Positions 1 through 7,814 of a DNA stretch of 64,000 bases are shown one piece after another (within the stretch, counting starts at the first letter, position 1; each line of letters opens with the position of its first letter). The translations under genes and the position numbers were made by a program. The notes under the pieces were generated by a model. The model made no database searches. It was not told the DNA's origin and worked only from the letters and a program-made list of their open reading frames with translations. Source of the stretch: Thermoproteota archaeon (GTDB taxonomy: Archaea; Korarchaeota; Korarchaeia; Korarchaeales; Korarchaeaceae); NCBI GenBank assembly GCA_027491785.1, contig JAOZGJ010000010.1, positions 1 through 64,000 on the forward strand, given 5' to 3'.

Positions 1-1081
1 TCTTAAGGGTATATTTCTCCAGCCTATCCTCCAATACTTCAACGCCTATTCCGGGCTTCTTTGGGGCTACCATGGTGCTCCTATTCGTGATAGACCAAGG
101 TGGCTCCACTATGTCCTCTCCATAGTAGCGATCGCTGGCGGATATATCGTTGGGGAACCTCACGTCGGGTAAGGTCGCTGCTGCAACTTGATGCCCCCTC
201 CCGATTCCAGTCTCGAGCAGACCACCTATCCAGACGGGCATTCCGACTGAATCACAGAAATCATGTATCTTCTTGGTATTGAGGAGCCCGCCTACCCTAG
301 CCGGCTTTATGTTTATTATGGAGCAGCTTCCCAATCTGTAAGCCCTATAGGCATCTTCAGGTTTCTTTATCGACTCATCTAGGCATATTGGAGTTCTTAT
401 CATACCAGCTAGGATCGAGTGATCCACGAGGTCATCGTGATCGAGGGGCTGCTCCAGCATGAGGAGGTCGAACTGATCCAGTTTCCTCAGGTAATGCCAA
501 TCGTTCAACCTATAGGCTGCATTTGCGTCCACTTGAAGCATTAGGTCTGGATGTTCTCTCCTAACGGCCTCGACCACATCCAAATCCCATCCAGGCTTTA
601 TTTTCAACTTTATCCTCTTGTATCCCTTCTCCAAGTATGAGTCAACGACTTTAAGCAGGTCTTCGATGGTGCGCTGTATTCCCACGCTTACACCGCTCTC
701 TATTTCCTCTTTCGTCCCCCCTAGGAGCCTCCATAAGGGCATACCATTCTTCTTAGCTTTTAAGTCCCATAAAGCCATCTCAACTCCTGCCTTAGCCATC
801 TGATGCCCTCTAACGAAATTTACTCTCTCGAGGAAATCTTCTGGTCCTTCTGAAGAGATAGCATGCTCAGCCAGGAACTCTCTTATGATGTAAAAAGATG
901 TCTCAGCAGTTTCATAGGAATAGATGGGCTTGTAATCAGCTGGTGCCTCACCCCAGCCTACGAATCCATCTTCCTCCACTCGAACGATAACCGCCCGTCT
1001 CCTCCTCGTCACTCCCGTGCTTATCTCGAATGGAGAGACTAGCTCCATCTCTATGAGGTAGAGGCTGAGCTTCCTAACCAC
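1..1081 (-). CDS. menC: Enolase-superfamily enzyme, o-succinylbenzoate synthase / N-acylamino acid racemase type (C-terminus cut by window edge)
   Basis: Reading the minus strand from a GTG at 1081 gives about 360 residues open to the window edge, so the C-terminus is missing. The protein shows the enolase-superfamily barrel signature in order: KLKIKPG with the catalytic lysine, VDANAAY and LEQPL for metal ligands, CLDES, and INIKPARVGG carrying the opposing lysine. This spacing is that of the MenC/N-acylamino acid racemase subgroup, which dehydrates SHCHC to o-succinylbenzoate in menaquinone synthesis or racemises acylated amino acids. The GTG overlaps the stop of the HMG-CoA reductase gene, so the two are probably co-transcribed. 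No other menaquinone genes are visible, so the racemase or another dehydratase role stays open; family assignment is firm, substrate is not. Confidence 0.85.
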   Translation of the reverse strand, partial: MVRKLSLYLIEMELVSPFEISTGVTRRRRAVIVRVEEDGFVGWGEAPADYKPIYSYETAETSFYIIREFLAEHAISSEGPEDFLERVNFVRGHQMAKAGVEMALWDLKAKKNGMPLWRLLGGTKEEIESGVSVGIQRTIEDLLKVVDSYLEKGYKRIKLKIKPGWDLDVVEAVRREHPDLMLQVDANAAYRLNDWHYLRKLDQFDLLMLEQPLDHDDLVDHSILAGMIRTPICLDESIKKPEDAYRAYRLGSCSIINIKPARVGGLLNTKKIHDFCDSVGMPVWIGGLLETGIGRGHQVAAATLPDVRFPNDISASDRYYGEDIVEPPWSITNRSTMVAPKKPGIGVEVLEDRLEKYTLK

Positions 1082-2336
1082 CCCTTATCTCCTCCAGTAT
1101 CTCCTTAGCCCTTTCTATGTTGATCCTCCTCTCTCTTATCATCCTCTCGGTAACTTTATCTACCTCATCCGGCCTCGCTCCCGCAGCCAAGGCTATATTA
1201 CGGGCATGCAGTTTCATGTGACCTGCCTGAATTCCTTCGGTCGCTAGGGCCCTGAGGGCCGCGAAGTTTTGAGCAAGGCCGACAGATACTATCACCTTCG
1301 CTAGCTCGCTTGCTTTCTTAACTCCTAGGATCTTAAGGGCCAGCTTCGCTATTGGATGTACCCTCACAACACCTCCCACAGTGCCTATGGCTAGGGGAAG
1401 CTCCAGGCTGCCCCACAGGTCCCCGTTCTCATCAACCCAGTACTCAGATAGGGATGTGTAGCGACCGTTCCTAGCAGCATAGCTGTGGGCTCCTGCCTCC
1501 AAGGCCCTGGTATCCTGACCAGTAGCCCTCGCTACCGCTATTATCCCGTTCATTATGCCCTTGTTATGGGTGGCTGCTCTGTAGGGATCGTATTTAGCGA
1601 ACCTGTATGCCCACATAATCCCATCTACTACCTCCTCTCCTCCAATAGCCGATTTAGCGAACTTAGCCTTTGCTCTAGCCAATCTCTTGTCAGCCAGATT
1701 AGAGAGGATTCTCAGATATACCTTACCTCCTGTCAGTCTCTCAACGGTCGGAGCTAGGCCCTCAGCCATTGTGTTCACCGTATTTGCTCCCATGGCATCT
1801 AGGGTATCGACGTAGAGGTGGATCACCAGCATTGGACCTGCATCCGTCTCTATGGTCCTGACCTCCAGATCCCGGGCCCCTCCACCCAATTTTACCAGGA
1901 GATGATCCATCTCATTTGCCAGTTCGATCAATCTTTCCTTCTCAGCTAAAATAGTTCTCCTAGCTTCCTCTATATTCGGTACCTTGACCACCTGAATCTG
2001 GGATATCATTATGGACTCGGTTGCATCTGCTTGGAAGCCCCCAGATTCCCTGGCCATCTTAGCGGCATTGCTGGCAGCTGCAACAACACTGGGTTCCTCT
2101 ATGGCCATGGGAACTAGGTAGTCCTTTCCATTTATGAGGAAGTTAGTGGCTATACCTAGGGGCAGGGGCCACAGACCTACCACATTTTCTATCATGTGGT
2201 CCGCCACTTCGAGGGGAAGCTTGCCGTTCTTGAGGACTTCAGCCTCTTCCTCACTCAAACCAGCAAATTCCTTCACTATCCTTATCCTCTCATCTATCGA
2301 GAGCTTATAGAAACCGGGAATCCTAGAGCTGGGCAT
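1074..2336 (-). CDS. mvaA: Hydroxymethylglutaryl-CoA reductase, class II
   Basis: This 420-residue protein catalyses reduction of HMG-CoA to mevalonate (or the reverse) for isoprenoid lipid synthesis. The N-terminus (SRIPGFYKLS, then MIENVVG and LPLGIATNF) and the motif EEPSVVAAAS with the catalytic glutamate follow the Pseudomonas mevalonii class II enzyme rather than the class I enzyme common in archaea. The catalytic lysine lies in THNKGIMNG, the aspartate in GQDTRALE, and the catalytic histidine near the C-terminus in QAGHMKLH. The length matches class II enzymes (about 420-430). The start has a GGTGATC-type ribosome site just upstream and an AT-rich TATA-like element near 2370-2383. Class II is NADH-preferring in some relatives; cofactor preference here is not determined. 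Confidence 0.95.
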   Translation of the reverse strand: MPSSRIPGFYKLSIDERIRIVKEFAGLSEEEAEVLKNGKLPLEVADHMIENVVGLWPLPLGIATNFLINGKDYLVPMAIEEPSVVAAASNAAKMARESGGFQADATESIMISQIQVVKVPNIEEARRTILAEKERLIELANEMDHLLVKLGGGARDLEVRTIETDAGPMLVIHLYVDTLDAMGANTVNTMAEGLAPTVERLTGGKVYLRILSNLADKRLARAKAKFAKSAIGGEEVVDGIMWAYRFAKYDPYRAATHNKGIMNGIIAVARATGQDTRALEAGAHSYAARNGRYTSLSEYWVDENGDLWGSLELPLAIGTVGGVVRVHPIAKLALKILGVKKASELAKVIVSVGLAQNFAALRALATEGIQAGHMKLHARNIALAAGARPDEVDKVTERMIRERRINIERAKEILEEIRGG

Positions 2337-2681
2337 CCGATCAGATCACCTTACCCTATATCTCCCCATATAATAAAATGGGTTACCCATTCCAATTTCC
2401 CAACAGAATCCGGTGATTCATTGCCTAGAGATATCGCCATGAATCTTTACAGTAGGTAGAGAAGGTTCTCATGAATTACCGTCGTGCTTCCTGAAGCAGG
2501 GTAACCTTATTATTAATCATGTTAAGTGGCTATCTAGCGCCAATGGTGTGCATGATGTTGAACGCTGCAGTGGAATACGTTAGGCAATTAAATAAGCTAG
2601 TCCAGTTCAGTCCGGCCTAATCTAGTCCAGTTAGGTAGCGTAATAAGGAATGAAAATAAGGAGAAGGATGAGGGGAAGCTA
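2337..2681. other. Intergenic region between divergent genes, with a short direct repeat
   Basis: This 345-bp stretch separates the HMG-CoA reductase gene (minus) from the EamA transporter (plus). It holds the presumed reductase promoter (TATA-like ATTTTATTATATG on the minus strand, about 2370-2383). The 11-mer CTAGTCCAGTT occurs twice, at 2597-2607 and 2622-2632, in the leader of the transporter. I see no RNA gene; a 25-codon ORF starting near 2544 has nothing to support it. Confidence 0.5.
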
Positions 2682-3506
2682 GTGGATTTCGCACTTCTCG
2701 CAGCAATGATGTCAGGCATCCTTTGGGGAACTGTTCCCGCCCTATATGCGGAAGCGAGCAGGCGTGGGGGTTCAGTAAGAGCTAACTTCTGGAAATCTTT
2801 AGGGGCCTTCATATTCCTCCTTCCTCTCAGCTACGTGACCGGCAACCTCATAATACCTCCTCTGATAGGCTTAGCTTACGTTGCCGCTAACATGGCCTTG
2901 GGAACTGGCATTGGAGATTACTCGTACCTAGTATCTATAGGGATAATAGGGCCGGGAAAGGCGGCATCGATAGGCTTCACATACATGGTTTGGACGGCCA
3001 TCCTATCGAATCTCCTGCTCGGTGAACCATTAACTCCCGGCATCATGTCAGGAGTTCTCCTAGCAGTTATTGGGATCTGGCTCCTCTCCTATGAGGGGGG
3101 CAGGTGGAACTTCAAGGGCGTTATGTGGAGCATCATAGCCTCCTTAGGTTGGACCCTCGGTCCAATTGCCGCGAAACTTGCCCTGAACTATGTGAGCGAG
3201 CTCACGATGACCCTTTGGAACGCCCTCCTCACGACGCTGCTCTATGGAATGCTTTCCTATCCTCATTACAGGGTGAGGGGATCGAGGAAGGCAGCTCTAG
3301 GGGGCATGCTTGGGATAGGCGTTGGGCTTCCCCTCTACTTCTACGCCCTAGGTGCGATCGGAGTGACCATGTCCACCCTCGCTACTGCTATAGGACCTCC
3401 TGTATCTCAGCTAGCTTCGTATCTCTCCGGTGAGAAGGTATCATGGAGGGATATAGTCGGTTCCCTGCTGGTCGTGCTAGGGATAGCTCTCTCCATCCTC
3501 AAGTGA
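2682..3506 (+). CDS. EamA/DMT-family transporter
   Basis: The 274-residue protein is almost entirely hydrophobic with about ten predicted membrane segments arranged as two related halves, as in the drug/metabolite transporter superfamily (EamA). Conserved-looking features are SGILWGTVPALYAEAS in the first helix and GEPLTPGIMSGVLLAVIGIWLL at the end of half one, mirrored by GEKVSWRDIVGSLLVVLGIALS at the end of half two. The GTG start at 2682 is preceded by GAGGGG. Substrate cannot be told from sequence. A second DMT transporter lies at 57209-58021; the two are clearly different paralogues. Confidence 0.85.
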   Translation: MDFALLAAMMSGILWGTVPALYAEASRRGGSVRANFWKSLGAFIFLLPLSYVTGNLIIPPLIGLAYVAANMALGTGIGDYSYLVSIGIIGPGKAASIGFTYMVWTAILSNLLLGEPLTPGIMSGVLLAVIGIWLLSYEGGRWNFKGVMWSIIASLGWTLGPIAAKLALNYVSELTMTLWNALLTTLLYGMLSYPHYRVRGSRKAALGGMLGIGVGLPLYFYALGAIGVTMSTLATAIGPPVSQLASYLSGEKVSWRDIVGSLLVVLGIALSILK

Positions 3507-3591
3507 TTAGGATCGGACGGTGAGCGTTCAGTTAAGAGGTGAGGTAAGGGAAGGTAAAGATTAACAGGTATGAAGAGTTATCGGACACGGT

Positions 3592-4095
3592 ATGAGGATT
3601 AACTCCTACTTACTGTTTTACCTGAGCTTGGTAATCTTCCTAGCCCTCTTGGTGCTGGTATCCTCTAGGGTCACATCAGAGATCATGTATCCAGCTAACG
3701 TAACTAAGGAAGATGGTATAACCACGTTCAGGTACGGGGAGGGTGAGGTAATCAGGCTCCTACTTACCGAGGAGGAGGGATTTCACAGGTTGAGCCTTAT
3801 GGTTATCCCTAAAGGCGAGAGTTACGTAAATTCATTGGTTGTTAGGATGAGGGGAGCTAGCTGGATTGGCCTCCTCGCGATGCGCCCTTTAGATGCAAAG
3901 CTGCATGTGAACAGCACGGGAGGGTGGTACCTCCTCCGCTTGGATGATATCAAGGGTAAGGCAGGACCTTTCACAGCTGACTTCATGATTGAGGGATCTC
4001 AGGAGGTGGAGATAGAGGGTAATCTAACGGTAAGAGAAGGGAATACCATCAAGAGCCTCATATTCAGGAACGCCTTCGACTTGAGCAAGGGGTGA
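3592..4095 (+). CDS. Membrane-anchored protein of unknown function
   Basis: I do not recognise a family. The 167-residue product begins with a single strong hydrophobic segment (about residues 5-24, LLFYLSLVIFLALLVLV) that looks like an uncleaved signal anchor. The remaining 140 residues are beta-rich and hydrophilic with alternating hydrophobic residues, consistent with an extracytoplasmic beta-sandwich. It stands alone between the transporter and the K+ channel, on the same strand, 85 bp after the first. Function unknown. Confidence 0.7.
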   Translation: MRINSYLLFYLSLVIFLALLVLVSSRVTSEIMYPANVTKEDGITTFRYGEGEVIRLLLTEEEGFHRLSLMVIPKGESYVNSLVVRMRGASWIGLLAMRPLDAKLHVNSTGGWYLLRLDDIKGKAGPFTADFMIEGSQEVEIEGNLTVREGNTIKSLIFRNAFDLSKG

Positions 4096-4381
4096 AAAGA
4101 GACAGACACGTTGAAAAGTACCAACCGACGTTATTAACTCTCATTCCCCATTCGTTTATTCGGTCTTAAGTAATCCTTACTAGGTACCAAGAAAACGGAG
4201 GAAGGGAGGAAGTAAGGGAAAGAAAACCCTGTTAACGCCTTACTATTATGTCGAGGCTATCGTGGAGATACTAAGTGAAATTTTTAAAGATCGTGCTTAA
4301 CAGATCTCCCGCTCAGTCCTAGCTTGGGATTCAAGGTATTGTTATAAGCCCATCTCAGAAGACCGCTTGGGAGGGAGGGTC

Positions 4382-5392
4382 TTGCTAATATTCATAAGGC
4401 AGGTCCTCAGGATAATTGGTAAGGTAAGGAAAGCGTTATCTGGAGCTGCTCTCGCACTGGTAAGCACGTTCACGCTTGGGGTCGTGGGATTCCACTACTT
4501 GGAGAGGCTCACATGGTTTGACTCGATATACTTCACATTCGTGACCATGGCGACGATAGGCTATGGGGACATAACTCCTCACACCTTCTGGGGCAAGGTC
4601 TTGGTGATGATAATATCCGTCCTCGGGATTTCGTCCTTCGCCGTGGTGGTGACCTCCCTCCTCCAGTCCTTGGTGACCGAGAAGCTGGAGGTGATGCTAG
4701 GTTTGGTGGCCTCGTACTTCACGGATCATGTGGTCGTCTGCGGATGGTGTGATGCATCTAAGGCCGCTATAGGGGAGCTTCTCGCCTCAACTAGGAAGAA
4801 TATCGTTCTGGTGGACGATAAACTGGATAAAAATCCGTTTGAGGATCCCAGAGTCCATTTCGTTAAGGGAGATTACAAGGATCCATCGGTCCTTAAGAAG
4901 GCAGGGGTTAAGAGGGCTACGGATGCAATAGTGACTACTGGCAGCGATTCGGATACAATACTGACGGTGCTCAGGATCAAGAGCTTGAAGAAGGACATAC
5001 ATATAGCTGCTGAGGCCATAAGTGGGAGCGTGAGAGATATACTCAAAGAGGCAGGGGCCGATCATGTGATAACAAGCTCCGAATTCGGTGGAAGGTTGCT
5101 CGCTGCCTCGGTTAGCCAGCCTGGAACCACGACGCTTTTCGACGATCTCACCTCGACTGGGGCAGGTAATGACGTCTATGAGATAAGGGCGCCGGAGGAG
5201 GTGATAGGCCTCAGCTTCAAGGAGATCTTGGTGAAGGTCAAGGAGGGATACAACATGATCGTAGTGGCTGTCAGAAGGGGGGACAGGGTGATCATAAATC
5301 CGGATCCTTCCTTAAGGGTGGAAAGTGGAGATCACCTGATAGTGATCTCGACCCCCGAGGACATTCGCAGAGCAAGATCCCTCCGCTCTTAA
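4382..5392 (+). CDS. Potassium channel with RCK (TrkA-N and TrkA-C) gating domains, MthK-like
   Basis: Two N-terminal membrane helices flank a pore loop carrying the K+ selectivity filter TIGYGD. A cytoplasmic Rossmann-type RCK/TrkA-N domain follows (VVCGWCDASKAAIGELL through the KGDYKDPSVLKKAGV and VTTGSDSDTI stretches), and then a TrkA-C domain near the C-terminus (VIGLSFKEILVKVKEGYNMIVVAVRRGDRVIINPDP). This is the MthK architecture: a tetrameric channel opened by ligand (Ca2+ or nucleotide) binding to an RCK ring. I prefer the TTG at 4382 because GGAGGGAGGG ends two bases before it; a TTG at 4367 adds five residues. An internal start inside the gene, as MthK uses to make free RCK subunits, is possible but not shown. 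Confidence 0.9.
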   Translation: MLIFIRQVLRIIGKVRKALSGAALALVSTFTLGVVGFHYLERLTWFDSIYFTFVTMATIGYGDITPHTFWGKVLVMIISVLGISSFAVVVTSLLQSLVTEKLEVMLGLVASYFTDHVVVCGWCDASKAAIGELLASTRKNIVLVDDKLDKNPFEDPRVHFVKGDYKDPSVLKKAGVKRATDAIVTTGSDSDTILTVLRIKSLKKDIHIAAEAISGSVRDILKEAGADHVITSSEFGGRLLAASVSQPGTTTLFDDLTSTGAGNDVYEIRAPEEVIGLSFKEILVKVKEGYNMIVVAVRRGDRVIINPDPSLRVESGDHLIVISTPEDIRRARSLRS

Positions 5393-5550
5393 AACTTTTT
5401 GCAATACAAAGATTGCTACGGGAAGGATTCTTTTATCTTCCCCTCTCAAGATCATCTCGCCGATGAACCGGTCTAGTAAGGACCTCGCGCGCCATCAGGA
5501 CTGGATGAAGTAGGTCCCTTTAGAACCTGCCATCAGGAAGTATGTAGAAA

Positions 5551-5695
5551 GTGTTCGTGGAGGATGTCACCGGCATTAGCACCTTGGAAGGATGCTGCGA
5601 TGGGATAGACGTGATCTTCTCATCGATCGGTATCACAAGGCAGAGGGAGGGTTTCGCTTCATGTATTCGATTACCAGGGGAACTTACAACGCTGA
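5551..5695 (+). pseudogene. Remnant of an NmrA-like SDR (atypical short-chain dehydrogenase) gene
   Basis: The frame from 5551 reads FVEDVT, then LEGCCDGIDVIFSSIGITRQREG, which is the conserved central segment of NAD(P)-binding NmrA-like SDR proteins. Just after this, near 5653, the expected continuation (DYQGNLQ, matching the family's VDYQGN) is found one base out of phase at 5654-5692 and then runs into two TGA codons. The Rossmann GxxGxxG start and the rest of the protein are missing. I infer a decayed gene with at least one single-base insertion. The rest of the 383-bp gap 5393-5775 holds no other recognisable coding sequence. Confidence 0.7.
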
Positions 5696-5775
5696 TGATG
5701 GTACTGTCCCTCCTATCACCAGTAGTCCTTAATTTGGTTACGAAAGGTTATTATCCTCTCAGTCCATGACGATTT

Positions 5776-6648
5776 ATGCTTAAAGGCGTTGGAAAGGGAG
5801 TCAAGCTTCTTCCAGGTAGCCCCTCCACAATGTTCGTTCCATGGGAGGATGGCTTCTACGTAGTAGATCCTGGATCCTCAGAGGATCGCACAGAGGAGAT
5901 CCAAACCCAAGCTAAAGGGAAGATAAAAGGCGTCATGATTACCCATTTCCACTCAGATCATGTCCTTGCTGCTAGAGGTCTGAAGAGCGAGGAAGGTATC
6001 TACGCCCATATAGTGGAGGCCTGCGGCATCGAATCCGTGGGCCTGAGGAGAGCTGTAACTTTCGGTGGATATGCTCCAGAAGGGCTGATATATCACGTTA
6101 AGGGAGTCAGCGTCCAAGTGGATCATGTCTTCAGGTTACCCTTCAAGATAGGCCCCTTGGAGGCAGTACCGCTTCCCGGCCATACCTACGGGCAAGTCGG
6201 TTATGCTACGGAGAGCGGGATACTCTATGCAGCTGACTCGTTCTTCGGTGATAGGCTCCTCAAGAGCGCCATCATTCCTTACCATCAGGATTACAAAGCT
6301 GCCTTGGATACCCTGAGATGGTTAAGGGATCATGCCAGAGATTATCGCAAGTTAATCCCATCTCATGGTCCCGTAGTCGAGGGTAGGAGAGCAGAGGAAC
6401 TATTGGATCTCAACATAAAGGTCATGGAAGAACTTCCAGGTAAAGTAGTGGATTTCCTGTCCAGGAGACCTTCCACGGCAGAGGAGATCTCAGCTAGGAT
6501 CATCAAGGAAGGAGGAGGGAATGTTACAGTAAGCTCCATAATATTGGGAGCTGTTACAGTTAGATCACTACTCTCGAGGCTCTATGAGGATGGTAAAGCT
6601 ATAGCTGAGGCTGGGGATAGAGGTGTGCTGTGGAAGATGAATGAGTGA
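5776..6648 (+). CDS. Metallo-beta-lactamase-fold hydrolase with C-terminal winged-helix-like domain
   Basis: The 290-residue protein carries the metal-binding motif THFHSDHVLAA (HxHxDH), a later ligand histidine in PLPGHTYGQVGY, an aspartate in YAADSFF, and a final histidine in PSHGPVV. These are the five ligands of a two-metal MBL active site. After about residue 225 comes a helical region (STAEEISARII then VRSLLSRLYEDGKAIAE) resembling the winged-helix tail of LACTB2-like proteins. MBL proteins of this type hydrolyse thioesters, lactones or nucleic acids; substrate unknown. No partner gene is obvious. Confidence 0.85.
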   Translation: MLKGVGKGVKLLPGSPSTMFVPWEDGFYVVDPGSSEDRTEEIQTQAKGKIKGVMITHFHSDHVLAARGLKSEEGIYAHIVEACGIESVGLRRAVTFGGYAPEGLIYHVKGVSVQVDHVFRLPFKIGPLEAVPLPGHTYGQVGYATESGILYAADSFFGDRLLKSAIIPYHQDYKAALDTLRWLRDHARDYRKLIPSHGPVVEGRRAEELLDLNIKVMEELPGKVVDFLSRRPSTAEEISARIIKEGGGNVTVSSIILGAVTVRSLLSRLYEDGKAIAEAGDRGVLWKMNE

Positions 6649-6712
6649 ATAAGCGAGTGAGTGGAGATCGAGTAAATTGGATGAATAGTCAATGAATTAG
6701 GGTATGAACAGG

Positions 6713-7714
6713 TTAGGACATGGCTAGATTGATTGCCTTAGCTATGGCATCGACAGGATCTCCCTTCTCCCTTAGGAACTTGTAAGCAAGTTCTCTGAGC
6801 GTTCCAGATTCTCTCTTTTTCGAGAGGGACATGAACTCCCTCACTAGGTCTGGAGCCTTAGGTTTCACAAGCAGCCCAACATCCATCAGCACTTTGGAGA
6901 CACATGGATCTTCCTTTGGAAAGAGGGATATTGAGGGGATTCCCAAGAGAGCTGCTTCCCTTGCCATAGTCCCTCCTCCGCTGATGACTCCAGCAGATGT
7001 GGACATAAGATCCAGTCCATCCACCACAGTCCTGACGATCTCTCCATCGGGGAGCCTTATCCCCCCTCCTCTGAGAAACCTCACTTCCCTCAGGCCAGTC
7101 TCCCTGAGGAGCCTAGAGATTAGGAGGTCAAAGGAGCCTGCCTCTTTGAGATAATGGGATCCAACTGGAGGAGGTCTAATCACGAGGTATTCTCTCTCCT
7201 CCAATCCTAATCTCCTGTACTCCTCTCTGGATGGATTCTCGAGGTAGTCTAGGACATGAGAGATCTCGAAGACCCCTGGGAACCTGACCACCGGGCCGTA
7301 AATGGGGCCAGAAAAGCATTCCGGAATTACAGCCACCTTGGACAAGGGGAAGGTGAGCTTGGTTATGATGTGAGGAGGGATATCGTTATCGTTCAACGCT
7401 ACGAAGGGGATCGAGAGGCCGAAGGCAACCCTGGCTTGGTCGGCTGATCCCTTTGATACAGCCACGTTTACATCATATCCATCGAGGAGATTTGCTAGTT
7501 CAATTACTCTATCTGCGAACGCCCTTAACTTATCGGCATCGTTGCTCCCCCACCTTCCTACGATGATTGGCTTAAATTCTGGCATGATCTTACTCATGAG
7601 CTCTATCAGAATGCCTTTTCTCCTGATGGTTATCAGGGCTTCTTGGGGATACTTGGTGAGGAATCTCTTCCAGAGCCTGACATGAGGCTCGTTCACTATA
7701 TCTATCCATATCAT
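6713..7714 (-). CDS. DUF354 family protein (GT-B-fold glycosyltransferase-like)
   Basis: The 333-residue protein matches the DUF354 pattern: N-terminal IDIVNEPHVRLWKR, a middle segment with DNDIPPHIITKLTFPLSKVAVIPE, and a C-terminal ISGGGTMAREAALLGIPSISLF, which resembles the nucleotide-sugar loop of GT-B enzymes and UDP-GlcNAc 2-epimerases. DUF354 proteins are common in archaea and often sit near surface-polysaccharide genes, but none have a settled activity that I know of. It is downstream of, and on the same strand as, the DUF389 protein, 100 bp away. Confidence 0.8.
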   Translation of the reverse strand: MIWIDIVNEPHVRLWKRFLTKYPQEALITIRRKGILIELMSKIMPEFKPIIVGRWGSNDADKLRAFADRVIELANLLDGYDVNVAVSKGSADQARVAFGLSIPFVALNDNDIPPHIITKLTFPLSKVAVIPECFSGPIYGPVVRFPGVFEISHVLDYLENPSREEYRRLGLEEREYLVIRPPPVGSHYLKEAGSFDLLISRLLRETGLREVRFLRGGGIRLPDGEIVRTVVDGLDLMSTSAGVISGGGTMAREAALLGIPSISLFPKEDPCVSKVLMDVGLLVKPKAPDLVREFMSLSKKRESGTLRELAYKFLREKGDPVDAIAKAINLAMS

Positions 7715-7814
7715 GGGATCACCACGTCACATTACATCCGGGCATCTCTCATCTCACTTCCATTCGGACAGAAAAGATATGGGAAATTCTAAACGCTTTC
7801 TCATGGTTCTAATA

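Noticed and set aside
4096-4366. Possible tRNA or other RNA gene in the gap before the K+ channel
   Set aside because: No T-arm (GGTTCGAATCC-like) or cloverleaf pairing found on either strand; I scanned the other larger gaps for the same with the same result.
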